Origin: an uncultured Clostridia bacterium
Lineage (GTDB): Bacteria > Bacillota > Clostridia > Oscillospirales > CAG-272
DNA length: 64,000 nt
Reading direction: 5' to 3'
Assembly: GCA_944381115.1 (NCBI GenBank)
Contig: CALWJV010000005.1
Coordinates: forward strand, 23,816 to 87,815
Part shown: positions 1-8,518 of the stretch, piece by piece
Position numbering within the stretch: the stretch's first letter is position 1
How the letters are laid out: every line of letters starts with the position of its first letter
The notes under the pieces: generated by a model
Told to the model about the DNA's origin: nothing
Databases searched by the model: none
The model's input: only the letters and a program-made list of their open reading frames with translations
Position numbers and translations under genes: made by a program

Positions 1-466
1 CACTTTTTACATATGGCGGATTTGATATCACAGCATCATAAATTTTTTCTTTCGGTTTTGTTTTCATGATATCCGCAACAAAAAATTTTACATCTGTTCC
101 GTTCAATAAAGCATTTTCTTTTGCCGCCGTTATTGCTCCTTCAGAAATATCGTACCCCTCTCCGGTAAGATCAGGGCGGTTTTTTATTATCGATATTGCT
201 ATGCATCCGCTTCCCGTGCACAAATCGGCAAATCTTCCGTTTTTCGGTATCATACCGATCGCCTTTTCAACTGTATGCTCGGTATCAGGTCTCGGAATAA
301 GACAGTATTTATTCAGTTTGAACGTGAGTCCGTAAAAATACCATTCGCCGATCACGTATGCAAGCGGTTCTCCGCCCTCTACGCGTTTTTTTGCATTAAT
401 GAACTCTTCTTCGTCCACAAAGTGTTCAGCAAGTATTTCTTTTTCTAATCTTGTAAGATTAGCCAT
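1..466 (-). CDS. prmC: Peptide chain release factor N5-glutamine methyltransferase PrmC (C-terminus cut by window edge)
   Basis: This gene runs off the left edge. Reading back from ATG at 466 gives about 155 residues. PrmC methylates the glutamine of the GGQ motif in release factors RF1 and RF2. The visible part has the N-terminal helical region with EGGEPLAYVIGEW-like sequence, the substrate-binding LIPRPDTE motif, the SAM-binding LCTGSGCIAI glycine motif, and the catalytic NPPYV motif just before the edge. The start overlaps the stop of the DUF1385 gene by 8 bases, so the two are probably translationally coupled. In many clostridia prfA follows, which would lie outside this window. The family call is firm; completeness cannot be judged. 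Confidence 0.93.
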   Translation of the reverse strand, partial: MANLTRLEKEILAEHFVDEEEFINAKKRVEGGEPLAYVIGEWYFYGLTFKLNKYCLIPRPDTEHTVEKAIGMIPKNGRFADLCTGSGCIAISIIKNRPDLTGEGYDISEGAITAAKENALLNGTDVKFFVADIMKTKPKEKIYDAVISNPPYVKS

Positions 467-1547
467 TTTCCGTATTTAATCCGCTGTCCCGGACTTCTTC
501 ATTGCAATCATGAATATCCGTCTCCTCGGACTCTCCTGTCTCTTCAGATCCCATTTCCTTCGATTCATTTTCTTCAATTTGTGCGTCCGGTTTTATATAA
601 TCCGGAAATTCTTCCGGCATCGAAGATTTCAGTGCATGTATTGCAACCTCAATCTGATCAAGGTCCGGCTCTCTTGTTGTTATCCTTTGCATAAGGAGTC
701 CCGGGAAAGAAAGTGCTTTTGTAAATATATTCTCATGCTTTCCGGAAAACATTATAAATTCGAACCCAAGTCCCACTATTATGGGAAGAAAAGCAAGTTT
801 TGTTAGAAAACGAAGAAACATATTCTCCCATGTAAATATCGGAAGAGAAGAAACGAAAATGCTTATTATGATTATAACGAACATAAAACTTGTTCCGCAC
901 CTTGGATGAAAACGCTTATACTTTTTTACGTTTTCCGGAGTAAGTTCTTCTCCTGATTCGTAACAAAATATTGATTTATGCTCCGCACCGTGATATTCAA
1001 AAGTCCGGCGAATATCCTTCATAAGCAGACAAAGCAACAGATATCCTATAAAAATTGCTATCTTTAATACACCTTCAATAACATTACGCCAAACTCCGAG
1101 TTGTCCTCCGGACGCTTTATCTATAAGATTTGTACAGAACGACGGAAGAAAAATAAACAAAAAAAGACTTAGTGCGATTCCGAGAAATACGGATATCCAC
1201 ATAATAAGGTCAACAATTCCTTTGCCAAAATGCTTCTTCATCCACTTTTCGAATTTGCCTTCTTCGACTTCTTCGTCAATTCCGTAAAGTCTGGCTGAGA
1301 TATCTAAAGTTTTTATACTTAATTTAAGCATTTCGACCATATTTATAACTCCGCGTAAAATCGGAATATTAAGTGTTTTATGCTTTTTCCTTAACGAAAC
1401 GAAGGTTTCATCCTGAACAACTATCGTCCCGTCTTCTTTTCTGACTGCAACACTGTATCGGTCTTTGTGTTTCATCATTACGCCTTCAAGAACAGCCTGA
1501 CCGCCAACTACACCAAGCCGACAGTTTTTTTCTTTCTTTATCCTCAA
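459..1547 (-). CDS. DUF1385 (YqhQ-like) integral membrane protein
   Basis: This 362-residue membrane protein belongs to the DUF1385/YqhQ family, whose function is not settled. Near the N-terminus it has the family signature GGQAVLEGVMMK (about residues 15-26). Around residue 187 is a HGAEHK motif between transmembrane segments. Hydrophobic stretches lie near residues 108-135, 155-175, 215-235 and 240-265. The last 40 residues are acidic and hydrophilic. The start is TTG, preceded by AAAGGAC at a suitable distance. Its end overlaps prmC by 8 bases, an arrangement often seen in clostridia (DUF1385, prmC, prfA). The motif order suggests a membrane enzyme or transporter, but no activity can be assigned from sequence. 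Confidence 0.9.
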   Translation of the reverse strand: MRIKKEKNCRLGVVGGQAVLEGVMMKHKDRYSVAVRKEDGTIVVQDETFVSLRKKHKTLNIPILRGVINMVEMLKLSIKTLDISARLYGIDEEVEEGKFEKWMKKHFGKGIVDLIMWISVFLGIALSLFLFIFLPSFCTNLIDKASGGQLGVWRNVIEGVLKIAIFIGYLLLCLLMKDIRRTFEYHGAEHKSIFCYESGEELTPENVKKYKRFHPRCGTSFMFVIIIISIFVSSLPIFTWENMFLRFLTKLAFLPIIVGLGFEFIMFSGKHENIFTKALSFPGLLMQRITTREPDLDQIEVAIHALKSSMPEEFPDYIKPDAQIEENESKEMGSEETGESEETDIHDCNEEVRDSGLNTENG

Positions 1548-1595
1548 TTATGTTATGTCCTTTCCGAAAACATTTTTCGTGTTTTCTATTTATAA

Positions 1596-1622
1596 AAATT
1601 TTAGTAGTTATAACTAAAATTT
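1596..1622. repeat. Perfect 10-bp inverted repeat upstream of the DUF1385 gene
   Basis: AAATTTTAGT at 1596-1605 and ACTAAAATTT at 1613-1622 are exact reverse complements with a 7-base spacer. The site lies about 50 bases upstream of the TTG start of the DUF1385 gene, in the region where its promoter should be. It could be an operator or an AT-rich cruciform. No U-tract follows on the minus strand, so a terminator is unlikely. Confidence 0.4.
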
Positions 1623-1758
1623 ATAAGTATTGTATTCTTGATTATTATATCAAATAAATATTATGAGGATATATATTAATTGTTAATTATTTCTCTCACT
1701 CTTTTTGAAAAAAGCGGAGCAAAAACTTTTCTATTGCTTCGTTCGTTTTTGTTTATTT

Positions 1759-3003
1759 TTATTTGATCTCTTTCAGTGCTTCGGAAAGCGCGTTTGTTGA
1801 AGCAAGGAGACGAACTCTGTCACGTCCCGATGTAAGCATTAACCGCACAGTTCGTGTTCCTTTCTCACTTGATATTCCGAGGTAAACAAGACCTACCGGT
1901 TTTTCCTCGCTACCTCCCCCCGGTCCGGCAATACCGGTCGTTGCAATTCCAACATCGGCTCCGGACAAGTTCCTTACTCCTTCAGCCATTTCAGCGGCCG
2001 TTTCTTTTGACACGGCGCCGTAATTTTCCAGCGTTTTCTTTTTTACGGACAGTAGTTTTATTTTTGCTTCATTTGAATATGTCACAACACCATATCCGAA
2101 CATTTCCGAACTTCCCGCAACATCGGTTATCCGCTTAGCGATGAGTCCCCCGGTACAAGATTCTGCCGTTGCAATTGTTTTACCTTTCTTTATATAATTT
2201 TCAACTACCGTACATGCAAGATCGGTATCAAATCCATAGATGTATCCGCCGACTTCGGTTTTTTGTATTTTATCGACCATGTCAAGGCACATTTTCCGGC
2301 ATTCTTCTTCATCATGTCCTGAAGCCGTGACCCTCAGTCTTACCTCTCCGTTCCCGCAATATGGTGCCACTGTCGGATTAAGCGAACTGTCCATGAGATC
2401 TTTAAGTATATTTTCAACCTCAGACTCGCCCATACCGAAGATATTTACATTGATACTTACAAATCTTTTATCGGTAAATTTTTGAAGATACGGCATTACC
2501 GATTCATCAAACATTTTTTTCATTTCAAAAGGAGGTCCGGGCAGCATTATTATAATTTTTCCTTTTTCAAAATCCTCTATTGCACAGCCCGGTGCCGTTC
2601 CCGCATCGTTTTGAAATACGGTAGATCCTTCCGGTATCATTGCCTGTTTTTCGTTATTTCCGGTCATTGTCTTACATCTGAAAGCAAACCTTTGTTTTAT
2701 TCTTTCAAGTGCTTCTTCATTTAAAACAAGTTTTCTTCCCATACAGGCCGCGGCTGTTTCCTTTGTCAAATCATCATATGTCGGACCAAGTCCTCCGCTC
2801 ATTATCAAAAGGTCTGCTCTTTCAAGAGCTCCTTTTATGGCATCGGAAAGTCTTTCCGGATTATCACCTACCACCGCCTGATAATACTGATTTATTCCAA
2901 GTCTTGCAAGCCGCTCTGATATGTATGCAGCGTTTGTGTTTACTATATCTCCTATAAGAATTTCAGTACCTACACAGAGTATCTCAGCGTTTTTTATATT
3001 CAT
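1759..3003 (-). CDS. cinA: CinA family protein (nicotinamide-nucleotide amidase / competence-damage protein)
   Basis: This is a full-length 414-residue two-domain CinA. The N-terminal molybdopterin-binding-like (COG1058) domain covers roughly residues 1-170, with VGTEILIGDIVNTN and SGGLGPTYDD motifs. The C-terminal PncC-type amidase domain covers about 255-414, with TAESCTGG and GIAGPGGGSEEKPVG motifs. Members deamidate NMN in pyridine-nucleotide salvage, and the N-terminal domain is linked to ADP-ribose pyrophosphatase activity in some homologues. The ATG is preceded by AAAAGGAG. It is divergently oriented from the sugar isomerase gene at 3137 and appears to be a single-gene unit. Confidence 0.95.
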   Translation of the reverse strand: MNIKNAEILCVGTEILIGDIVNTNAAYISERLARLGINQYYQAVVGDNPERLSDAIKGALERADLLIMSGGLGPTYDDLTKETAAACMGRKLVLNEEALERIKQRFAFRCKTMTGNNEKQAMIPEGSTVFQNDAGTAPGCAIEDFEKGKIIIMLPGPPFEMKKMFDESVMPYLQKFTDKRFVSINVNIFGMGESEVENILKDLMDSSLNPTVAPYCGNGEVRLRVTASGHDEEECRKMCLDMVDKIQKTEVGGYIYGFDTDLACTVVENYIKKGKTIATAESCTGGLIAKRITDVAGSSEMFGYGVVTYSNEAKIKLLSVKKKTLENYGAVSKETAAEMAEGVRNLSGADVGIATTGIAGPGGGSEEKPVGLVYLGISSEKGTRTVRLMLTSGRDRVRLLASTNALSEALKEIK

Positions 3004-3044
3004 TACTGTTTCTCCTTTTCAAAGTAAAAAGTTTTATTTTATTA

Positions 3045-3073
3045 TTGACTAAATTTTAATTCTATGATATAAT
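3045..3073 (+). promoter_or_regulatory. Sigma-A-type promoter for the sugar isomerase at 3137
   Basis: TTGACT at 3045-3050 and TATAAT at 3068-3073 are separated by exactly 17 bases. They lie about 65 bases upstream of the ATG at 3137. Confidence 0.8.
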
Positions 3074-3136
3074 TATAAGCAAGAGTAAATATATAACTCT
3101 TTGCTTCATAAATTCTGAAAATCGGAGGATTTTATT

Positions 3137-3964
3137 ATGTTAAAATTTGAAAAGACACTTCCCGTAGGCCTTCAACTTTACTCTGTTAGAGATTTTCTTC
3201 AGAAAGATTTCGAAGGTACTCTTAAAAAACTCAAAGATATGGGATATGACTATGTTGAACCCGCAGGATTTTACGGTATGACCGCTGAAAAATTCAGTGA
3301 TGGTCTCAAAAAAGCGGGGCTTACCGCCATTTCTGCACACATTCCTTACGCCGAAATGATGAGTGACAGCAACAAAGTAATAAACGATTGCCTTACTCTC
3401 GGTATAAAATATCTTGCTATACCTTACCTCGATGAAAAAACACGTCCAGGTGCAGCTGATTTCGAAAATGTACTTAATACAATCAGAGAATTCGGTAAAA
3501 AATGTGCAGAAAACGGCATTACGCTTCTTTACCACAACCATGATTTCGAGTTCATAAAAATGCCTGACGGACGTTACGGGCTTGACTATATGTACGAAAC
3601 CGTCGACGCATCCATTCTTGCTACCGAACTTGACTGTTGTTGGGTAAAAGTCGCGGGCGAAGATCCCGTTGAGTATGTCAAAAAATATGCCGGACGTTGT
3701 CCGGTCGTTCATCTTAAGGACTTTACAGGAGTAAAAAGCGAAAATATGTACAATCTTATCGGTCTTAAAGAAACGGCAAAATCAACATCCTCTTTTGAAT
3801 TCCGTCCGGTAGGATACGGCAAACAAGATATTCCTTCCATAATCAAGGCTGCGATCGCAAGCGGTGCAAAGTATCTTGTAGTTGAACAGGATCAACCCGG
3901 AGAACAAACCTCTCTTGAGGCTGCCGAGATGTCAAGAAACTATCTTAAATCCCTTGGCTTCTAA
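3137..3964 (+). CDS. Sugar phosphate isomerase/epimerase (xylose isomerase-like TIM barrel)
   Basis: This 275-residue protein belongs to the AP-endonuclease-2/xylose-isomerase-like TIM-barrel superfamily (COG1082). It opens with GLQLYSVRDFL. Metal-ligand candidates are in LYHNHDFEF (middle), TELDCCWVKVAG, VVHLKDF, and the final VVEQDQPG. Members isomerise or epimerise sugars such as hydroxypyruvate, inosose or tagatose derivatives; the substrate cannot be read here. It stands alone with its own promoter and a strong terminator. A paralogue with the same opening motif and metal-site pattern lies at 35078. The ATG has a good SD (CGGAGG) 8-9 bases upstream. No signal peptide, so cytoplasmic. Confidence 0.88.
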   Translation: MLKFEKTLPVGLQLYSVRDFLQKDFEGTLKKLKDMGYDYVEPAGFYGMTAEKFSDGLKKAGLTAISAHIPYAEMMSDSNKVINDCLTLGIKYLAIPYLDEKTRPGAADFENVLNTIREFGKKCAENGITLLYHNHDFEFIKMPDGRYGLDYMYETVDASILATELDCCWVKVAGEDPVEYVKKYAGRCPVVHLKDFTGVKSENMYNLIGLKETAKSTSSFEFRPVGYGKQDIPSIIKAAIASGAKYLVVEQDQPGEQTSLEAAEMSRNYLKSLGF

Positions 3965-4022
3965 AAAATCTGTGCAAAATAAATATAGAATATCAGGATT
4001 TTATAAGTAATATTTAAATTTT

Positions 4023-4072
4023 ATTTCGCATAGTCAAAAAAATGTTTTTTCTTGACTATGCGAAATTTTTTC
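4023..4072 (+). terminator. Strong intrinsic terminator after the sugar isomerase
   Basis: ATTTCGCATAGTCAA at 4023-4037 pairs perfectly with 4052-4066 (15 bp, extended by A/T pairs into the loop) and a T-run follows to 4071. The A-run on the other side means it may also stop minus-strand transcription from the gene ending at 4172. Confidence 0.92.
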
Positions 4073-4171
4073 TACAAATCTACATATTTTCATTTGATTT
4101 TTGATTGCAGTTGTGCTTATTTATTATTTTTAATTTCTTTTTTACTGAAATATTTTACAGTTATCCGTTTT

Positions 4172-4681
4172 TTAATCAATCGGCTTTTCAGATCTCAGGC
4201 AAATTTCCTTTTCAAATATATGATCTGCTTCTATAAATATCAAAACTTTATTTCCGTTAAATTCGATCGCTACGGCAAATCTGTCATCCGCGCGGTAATT
4301 TGAACAGTAATTTAATACTTTATTTACCTTTCCGCATTTTTTTTCAAACTCGGCGGTATTTTTACATCTATGGCATTCATATACCGAAACAAAATCAAAA
4401 TTCACAACAGGTATCTCTCTTTTTCCTGAAATTTTTATAACGGTAAAAGACGGCTCCTTTCCTATTCTGTCAGAATCGGTTATAACATATTTGTAATCGG
4501 TAAGAAGATACCTTGAAATCAGCATTATACCGAACGCTAGCAACCCAAGCGCTGAAAGTTGGAACAGCATTTTGCCTGCCGGTACAAACTCTCCCGCTGT
4601 ATATAAAGCAGTTGCAAAAATTATACTTGCAGCCGCAGTATATGCTGCCTTTTTAGGTCTTTTAATGGGTGTATATATCAT
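4172..4681 (-). CDS. Small two-TM membrane protein of unknown function
   Basis: I do not recognise this family securely. A GTG at 4723 gives a longer frame, but the ATG at 4681 has a strong SD (GGAGG, 5 bases away), so I start there (169 residues). Two hydrophobic segments lie near residues 14-33 and 37-56. A soluble cytoplasmic domain of about 110 residues follows, beginning YKYVITDSD, with strand-like pattern and Cys residues (YECHRCK). The layout, two helices then a beta-rich domain, matches the protein at 41651, which may be a distant relative; a bacterial PH-like fold or DUF6106-type family is a guess. It lies 62 bases downstream of ymdB and may be co-transcribed with it. Confidence 0.7.
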   Translation of the reverse strand: MIYTPIKRPKKAAYTAAASIIFATALYTAGEFVPAGKMLFQLSALGLLAFGIMLISRYLLTDYKYVITDSDRIGKEPSFTVIKISGKREIPVVNFDFVSVYECHRCKNTAEFEKKCGKVNKVLNYCSNYRADDRFAVAIEFNGNKVLIFIEADHIFEKEICLRSEKPID

Positions 4682-4743
4682 TTCCGCCTCCGTAACGATC
4701 TTAAATTTTTTCAGATATATCACGGCATTAAGTTTATCTACGT

Positions 4744-5508
4744 TTAAAATCTGATCCCTTTTATCCCTGTGACACGTCTGTTTTCTACAGTAAAGACTGC
4801 CCCCGTTGCCTCCGCTTCCCCTTCTGCGTATTCAAATTTTCTCGGAAGATGAAGTTTCATCCTGTCGATTACTCTGTCACACTTTACTCCCAAAATTGAA
4901 TCGATCGGTCCGCACATTCCAAGATCAGTTATAAACCCGGTTCCTTGCGGTAAAATCCTCGCATCAGATGTTTGCACATGTGTATGAGTTCCGAAAACTC
5001 CAGTAAGTTTTCCGTCAAAATATCTTGCAACTGCCGCTTTCTCCGCTGTAGCCTCCGCGTGGATATCAAGAAATGAAAGAGTATAATTTCCTTTCTCTTT
5101 CTTCAGTATATCCTCTACCGTCTTAAAAGGGCAAGCAAGCGCTTCCATAAACATGGTGCCCAAAACATTTATTACTAGTATCCTTTCCATACCACAGTCA
5201 TATATTAAATATCCTTTTCCAGGACACTCTTCAGGAAAATTTGCCGGTCGAATAACAAATTTATTTTCATCTATAAAATTATAAGCAGGGAAAATTCTGA
5301 AAATATGATTACCGCCGGTAAGAACATCGGCGCCTGCAGAAAAAAGTACTTTTGCCGAATTTCTGTCAAGTCCGTTTCCACTTGCTGAATTTTCAGCATT
5401 TACTATCGTAAAATCTATATTTTCCGTTTGTTTGAATTTCCGAAGATTGTTTTTCAGATATTCTACTCCTATATCTCCGGTTACGTCTCCGATTGCAAGT
5501 ATTTTCAT
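4744..5508 (-). CDS. ymdB: YmdB-family 2',3'-cyclic nucleotide phosphodiesterase (TIGR00282 metallophosphoesterase)
   Basis: This 254-residue calcineurin-like phosphoesterase is of usual family length. Metal-site motifs are visible in order: GDVTGDIG (D8), NAENSASGNG (about 37-46), GGNHIF (about 66-71), DIHAEATAEK and GTHTHVQT. In Bacillus subtilis YmdB hydrolyses cyclic nucleotides and influences biofilm and motility decisions, and its gene follows rny, as here. A terminator-like hairpin separates the two, so coupling to rny may be partial. The ATG is preceded by AGAGGAAG. Cytoplasmic. Confidence 0.95.
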   Translation of the reverse strand: MKILAIGDVTGDIGVEYLKNNLRKFKQTENIDFTIVNAENSASGNGLDRNSAKVLFSAGADVLTGGNHIFRIFPAYNFIDENKFVIRPANFPEECPGKGYLIYDCGMERILVINVLGTMFMEALACPFKTVEDILKKEKGNYTLSFLDIHAEATAEKAAVARYFDGKLTGVFGTHTHVQTSDARILPQGTGFITDLGMCGPIDSILGVKCDRVIDRMKLHLPRKFEYAEGEAEATGAVFTVENRRVTGIKGIRF

Positions 5509-5580
5509 TTTCTTCCTCTGATATCTCTTTAATATTTTTTATTTTTTTCTCTATATCATCCGTTTTTTCCCTTACACCTG

Positions 5581-5620
5581 AACAATAAAAGAGGCTTGCC
5601 AGAAATCCTGCGTAAGCCCC
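5581..5620 (-). terminator. Terminator-like hairpin between rny and ymdB
   Basis: On the minus strand GGGGCTT (5620-5614) pairs with AAGCCTC (5597-5591), 7 bp with one G-U, followed by TTTTATTG. It sits just after the rny stop and would reduce read-through into ymdB. Confidence 0.75.
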
Positions 5621-5638
5621 TTTTGTTAAATTTATAAT

Positions 5639-7186
5639 TTATTTTGCGTAGTCAACCGCTCTGCTTTCCCGAATAACATTTATCTTGATTTGTCCCGGGT
5701 ATTCAAGGCTTTCTTCAATTTTCTTAACTATGTCTCGGGCTACAAGCACCATTTGTTCGTCGTTAACCACTTCCGGCTTAACCATTATACGTACTTCTCG
5801 TCCTGCTTGAATAGCATATGATTTTTCAACTCCTCCGAAACTGTTTGCAATTTCTTCAAGTTTCTGAAGTCTCTTGATGTAATTTTCCAGATTCTCACGA
5901 CGCGCACCCGGTCTTGCTGCGGAAATTGCATCCGCCGCCTGAACAATTACCGCTATTATTGTATTTGGCTCGACATCGTTATGATGCGCCTCAATAGCAT
6001 GTATTACTTCTGGGTTTTCCTTGTATTTCTTTGCAATGTCAACGCCCAGTTGAACATGTGATCCCTCCACTTCTGCCGTTAGCGCCTTACCTATATCGTG
6101 AAGAAGTCCTGCTCTCTTTGCGATAACACTATCAACACCAAGTTCATCTGCTATAATTCCGGCTATATATGCTACTTCAAGAGAGTGAATAAGTACGTTC
6201 TGTCCGTAACTTGTACGGTATTTGAGTCTTCCGAGGAGTTTTACAAGTTCCGGATTGATTGCGTGGATACCTATTTCAAATGTCGCCCTTTCTCCGGCCT
6301 GCTTTATGCTACTTTCAACTTCTTTCCGGGCTTTCTCTACTGTATCCTCTATTCTGGTTGGATGTATCCTTCCGTCTGATATAAGTTTTTCAAGGGTAAG
6401 TCTTGCAATCTCCCTTCTCACCGGGTCAAAACAAGAAATTGCAATCGTCTCCGGAGTATCGTCTATTATCAAATCGACTCCTGTAAGTTGTTCTATTGCT
6501 CTTATATTTCTTCCCTCTCGTCCGATTATCCTTCCCTTCATTTCATCACTTGGAAGAGTTACTGCTGACACGGTAGTTTCAGATACATGATCCGATGCGC
6601 ATCTTTGAATTGCAAGGGATATTATATCTCTTGCCTTTTGATCTGCCTCTTCTTTAAGTCTTGATTCAATCTCTATTATCTTGAGCGCCGCGTCATGCTG
6701 AACATCTGCCTCAATCCGCGAAAGAAGTTCTGCTTTTGCCTCTTCTACAGTATACCCTGATATTTTTTGAAGTTCGGTTAAATGCTTATTCAATACTTCC
6801 AAAATCTCTGCTTTAAGGTCATCTGCTTCTTTAAGTTTTTCGTTAAGCTGTTCATTTTTGCGGTCAAGAGCCTCGCTCTTTTTTTCAAGAACTTCTTCCT
6901 TGGATGAAAGTCTGTGTTCTTGACGGGTGATTTCGAAACGCTGTTCTTTGATTTCGCGTTCCATTTCGTTTTTGTCCTTAAGTATCTGTTCCTTGGCTTC
7001 TACAATTGCGGCTTTTTTGCTGTTCTCTGCCTCTTTTGCGGCTTCGTCCACTATTCGTTTGGCTTCTTGTTCAGCAGAACCGATTTTAGCTTCTGCGTTT
7101 TTCTTACGAAGAAATGAACCAAGAAAGATACCTCCGACACCAAAAACTACTGTTGTAATTAAAAATATAATTTCAAGCAGTGTCAT
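5639..7186 (-). CDS. rny: Ribonuclease Y
   Basis: This 515-residue endoribonuclease initiates mRNA decay at the membrane in Firmicutes. Order of parts: an N-terminal transmembrane helix (about 3-23), a long charged coiled coil (about 25-150), a KH RNA-binding domain with [15 protein letters not shown] (about 215-230), and an HD phosphohydrolase domain containing [10 protein letters not shown] and LLHDIGK (about 330-425). The length matches the family (about 520). The start ATG has a very good SD, AGAAGGAGG. A consensus promoter lies about 80 bases upstream. Partners in this window include PNPase (60.8 kb) and NrnA (8.5 kb), so much of the RNA-decay apparatus is nearby. Confidence 0.98.
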   Translation of the reverse strand: MTLLEIIFLITTVVFGVGGIFLGSFLRKKNAEAKIGSAEQEAKRIVDEAAKEAENSKKAAIVEAKEQILKDKNEMEREIKEQRFEITRQEHRLSSKEEVLEKKSEALDRKNEQLNEKLKEADDLKAEILEVLNKHLTELQKISGYTVEEAKAELLSRIEADVQHDAALKIIEIESRLKEEADQKARDIISLAIQRCASDHVSETTVSAVTLPSDEMKGRIIGREGRNIRAIEQLTGVDLIIDDTPETIAISCFDPVRREIARLTLEKLISDGRIHPTRIEDTVEKARKEVESSIKQAGERATFEIGIHAINPELVKLLGRLKYRTSYGQNVLIHSLEVAYIAGIIADELGVDSVIAKRAGLLHDIGKALTAEVEGSHVQLGVDIAKKYKENPEVIHAIEAHHNDVEPNTIIAVIVQAADAISAARPGARRENLENYIKRLQKLEEIANSFGGVEKSYAIQAGREVRIMVKPEVVNDEQMVLVARDIVKKIEESLEYPGQIKINVIRESRAVDYAK

Positions 7187-7267
7187 TGTGTCCTCCTTCT
7201 ATTGGTAATATATTTATTTTTTTATGTTAAAGTTAATTTTTATTAATTAAACAATCACATATATTTC

Positions 7268-7296
7268 ATTTTATACTTATTTTTATAGATTGTCAA
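7268..7296 (-). promoter_or_regulatory. Promoter of rny
   Basis: On the minus strand TTGACA (7296-7291) and TAAAAT (7273-7268) are spaced by 17 bases. The rest of the 372-bp gap between truB and rny holds this promoter and the truB terminator; nothing else was recognised. Confidence 0.75.
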
Positions 7297-7451
7297 GTCT
7301 ATTTTGTAAAGTTTATAAATATTTCGCGGTGCCCCATTGAACAAATATTCAAAAATTTGCTGATTTTTATTTTTCCGGATCGCGTTTAAATTTTTTTTTA
7401 TAACTCTATAAAGAGTTTCCCGTTTTACCGAACTGAATACTTAACGCTTAC

Positions 7452-7504
7452 GGATAAATAAAGCGGCTTTGCATAATGCCTTAAATAAAGCATGCAAAAC
7501 CGCT
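7452..7504 (-). terminator. truB terminator; hairpin shared with 52661
   Basis: Arms 7492-7504 and 7462-7474 form a 13-bp stem. It is fully paired only in minus-strand RNA, where the single mismatch becomes a U-G wobble, and TTTATTTA follows. The arm core CGGTTTTGCA / TGCAAAGCCG also occurs, with the same wobble, in the hairpin at 52661-52716. Confidence 0.8.
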
Positions 7505-7558
7505 AAACTGTAACCTAAAATCAGTATTAAACCGTACCGTTGTCTGTAAATGACATAT

Positions 7559-8473
7559 CTATTTTATTCTGAACTGTTTCAAAGGTTTAATTGCTGTTCC
7601 GTCCTGATAATTCTGAACTTTTCCAATTGCAAAGAAACCATCGCTGTCGTACATTTTAACAAGACTTCCCTCGGTAAAATCCGATCCTATTTTTTTTTGG
7701 TATATTTCACATCCGCAGGATGCAAGTTTTGAAAAAAAATCAGAAAGTTTAACACCCGGGACATTTTCAAACAACATTTCTATTGGGATAAGTGCTTTTG
7801 CTTTTTCTTCGGCACTCATCTGCATAAGTTGCTCCTCCGTGTAACTATTTTCTATTCCAAACGCACCCGCAGATGTCCTTATCAACGTTTTCATAACTGC
7901 TCCGCATCCAAGTCTGTTTCCTATATCTGCACAGAGAGTACGTATATATGTTCCTTTTGAAACACGTACATTCATAAGATATTCACCCGGAGATTCTGTT
8001 TCGTAAAGTTCCAACTTTTCAACTTTTACCCTGCGCTTTTCTCTTTCTATCTCTTTACCTTTTCGCGCAAGATCAACCAGTTTTTTCCCGTCAACTTTAA
8101 GCGCGCTGTACATCGGAGGAACCTGCATTATATCTCCTACAAATTCTCCTGAGACGTTTTTCACAGTCGTAAAATCGGGAAGCATTCCATAAAATTGCTT
8201 GATAACTGTTCCTGTTATATCCTCCGTATCTGTTGTCAGACCAAGTTTAAGCGTTGCCACGTACTCCTTTGTGTCTGAAGATAATAAATCTGCCGCTTTT
8301 ACTGCTCTTCCGACCATGACGACTAACACGCCCTCAGCAAGTGGATCAAGTGTTCCCGTATGTCCTACCTGCCTTGTACCGTATAGTTTTCTCACTTTGT
8401 AAATAACATCATGAGAGGTACAACCTCTCGGTTTATTAAAGCAAAGGATTCCACAAAGTTTTTCTTTACTCAT
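7559..8473 (-). CDS. truB: tRNA pseudouridine(55) synthase TruB
   Basis: This 304-residue enzyme makes pseudouridine 55 in the T-loop of tRNAs. The catalytic aspartate D43 is in GHTGTLDPLAEG. Other TruB marks are NKPRGCTSHDV near the start, VPPMYSALKVDG (about residue 120), and VSKGTYIRTLCADIG (about 170). The C-terminal part is a small PUA-like RNA-binding extension. It lies 45 bases after nrnA on the same strand, part of the widespread rbfA-nrnA-truB grouping, although rbfA here lies 11 kb away. A terminator-like hairpin follows. Confidence 0.98.
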   Translation of the reverse strand: MSKEKLCGILCFNKPRGCTSHDVIYKVRKLYGTRQVGHTGTLDPLAEGVLVVMVGRAVKAADLLSSDTKEYVATLKLGLTTDTEDITGTVIKQFYGMLPDFTTVKNVSGEFVGDIMQVPPMYSALKVDGKKLVDLARKGKEIEREKRRVKVEKLELYETESPGEYLMNVRVSKGTYIRTLCADIGNRLGCGAVMKTLIRTSAGAFGIENSYTEEQLMQMSAEEKAKALIPIEMLFENVPGVKLSDFFSKLASCGCEIYQKKIGSDFTEGSLVKMYDSDGFFAIGKVQNYQDGTAIKPLKQFRIK

Positions 8474-8518
8474 GTGTTGCGCCTTTCTGTCTGTTTTATA
8501 AAATACAAGTCGACATAA

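Noticed and set aside
66..335. Plus-strand open frame over prmC
   Set aside because: It is antisense to an intact conserved PrmC reading frame and has no family features.
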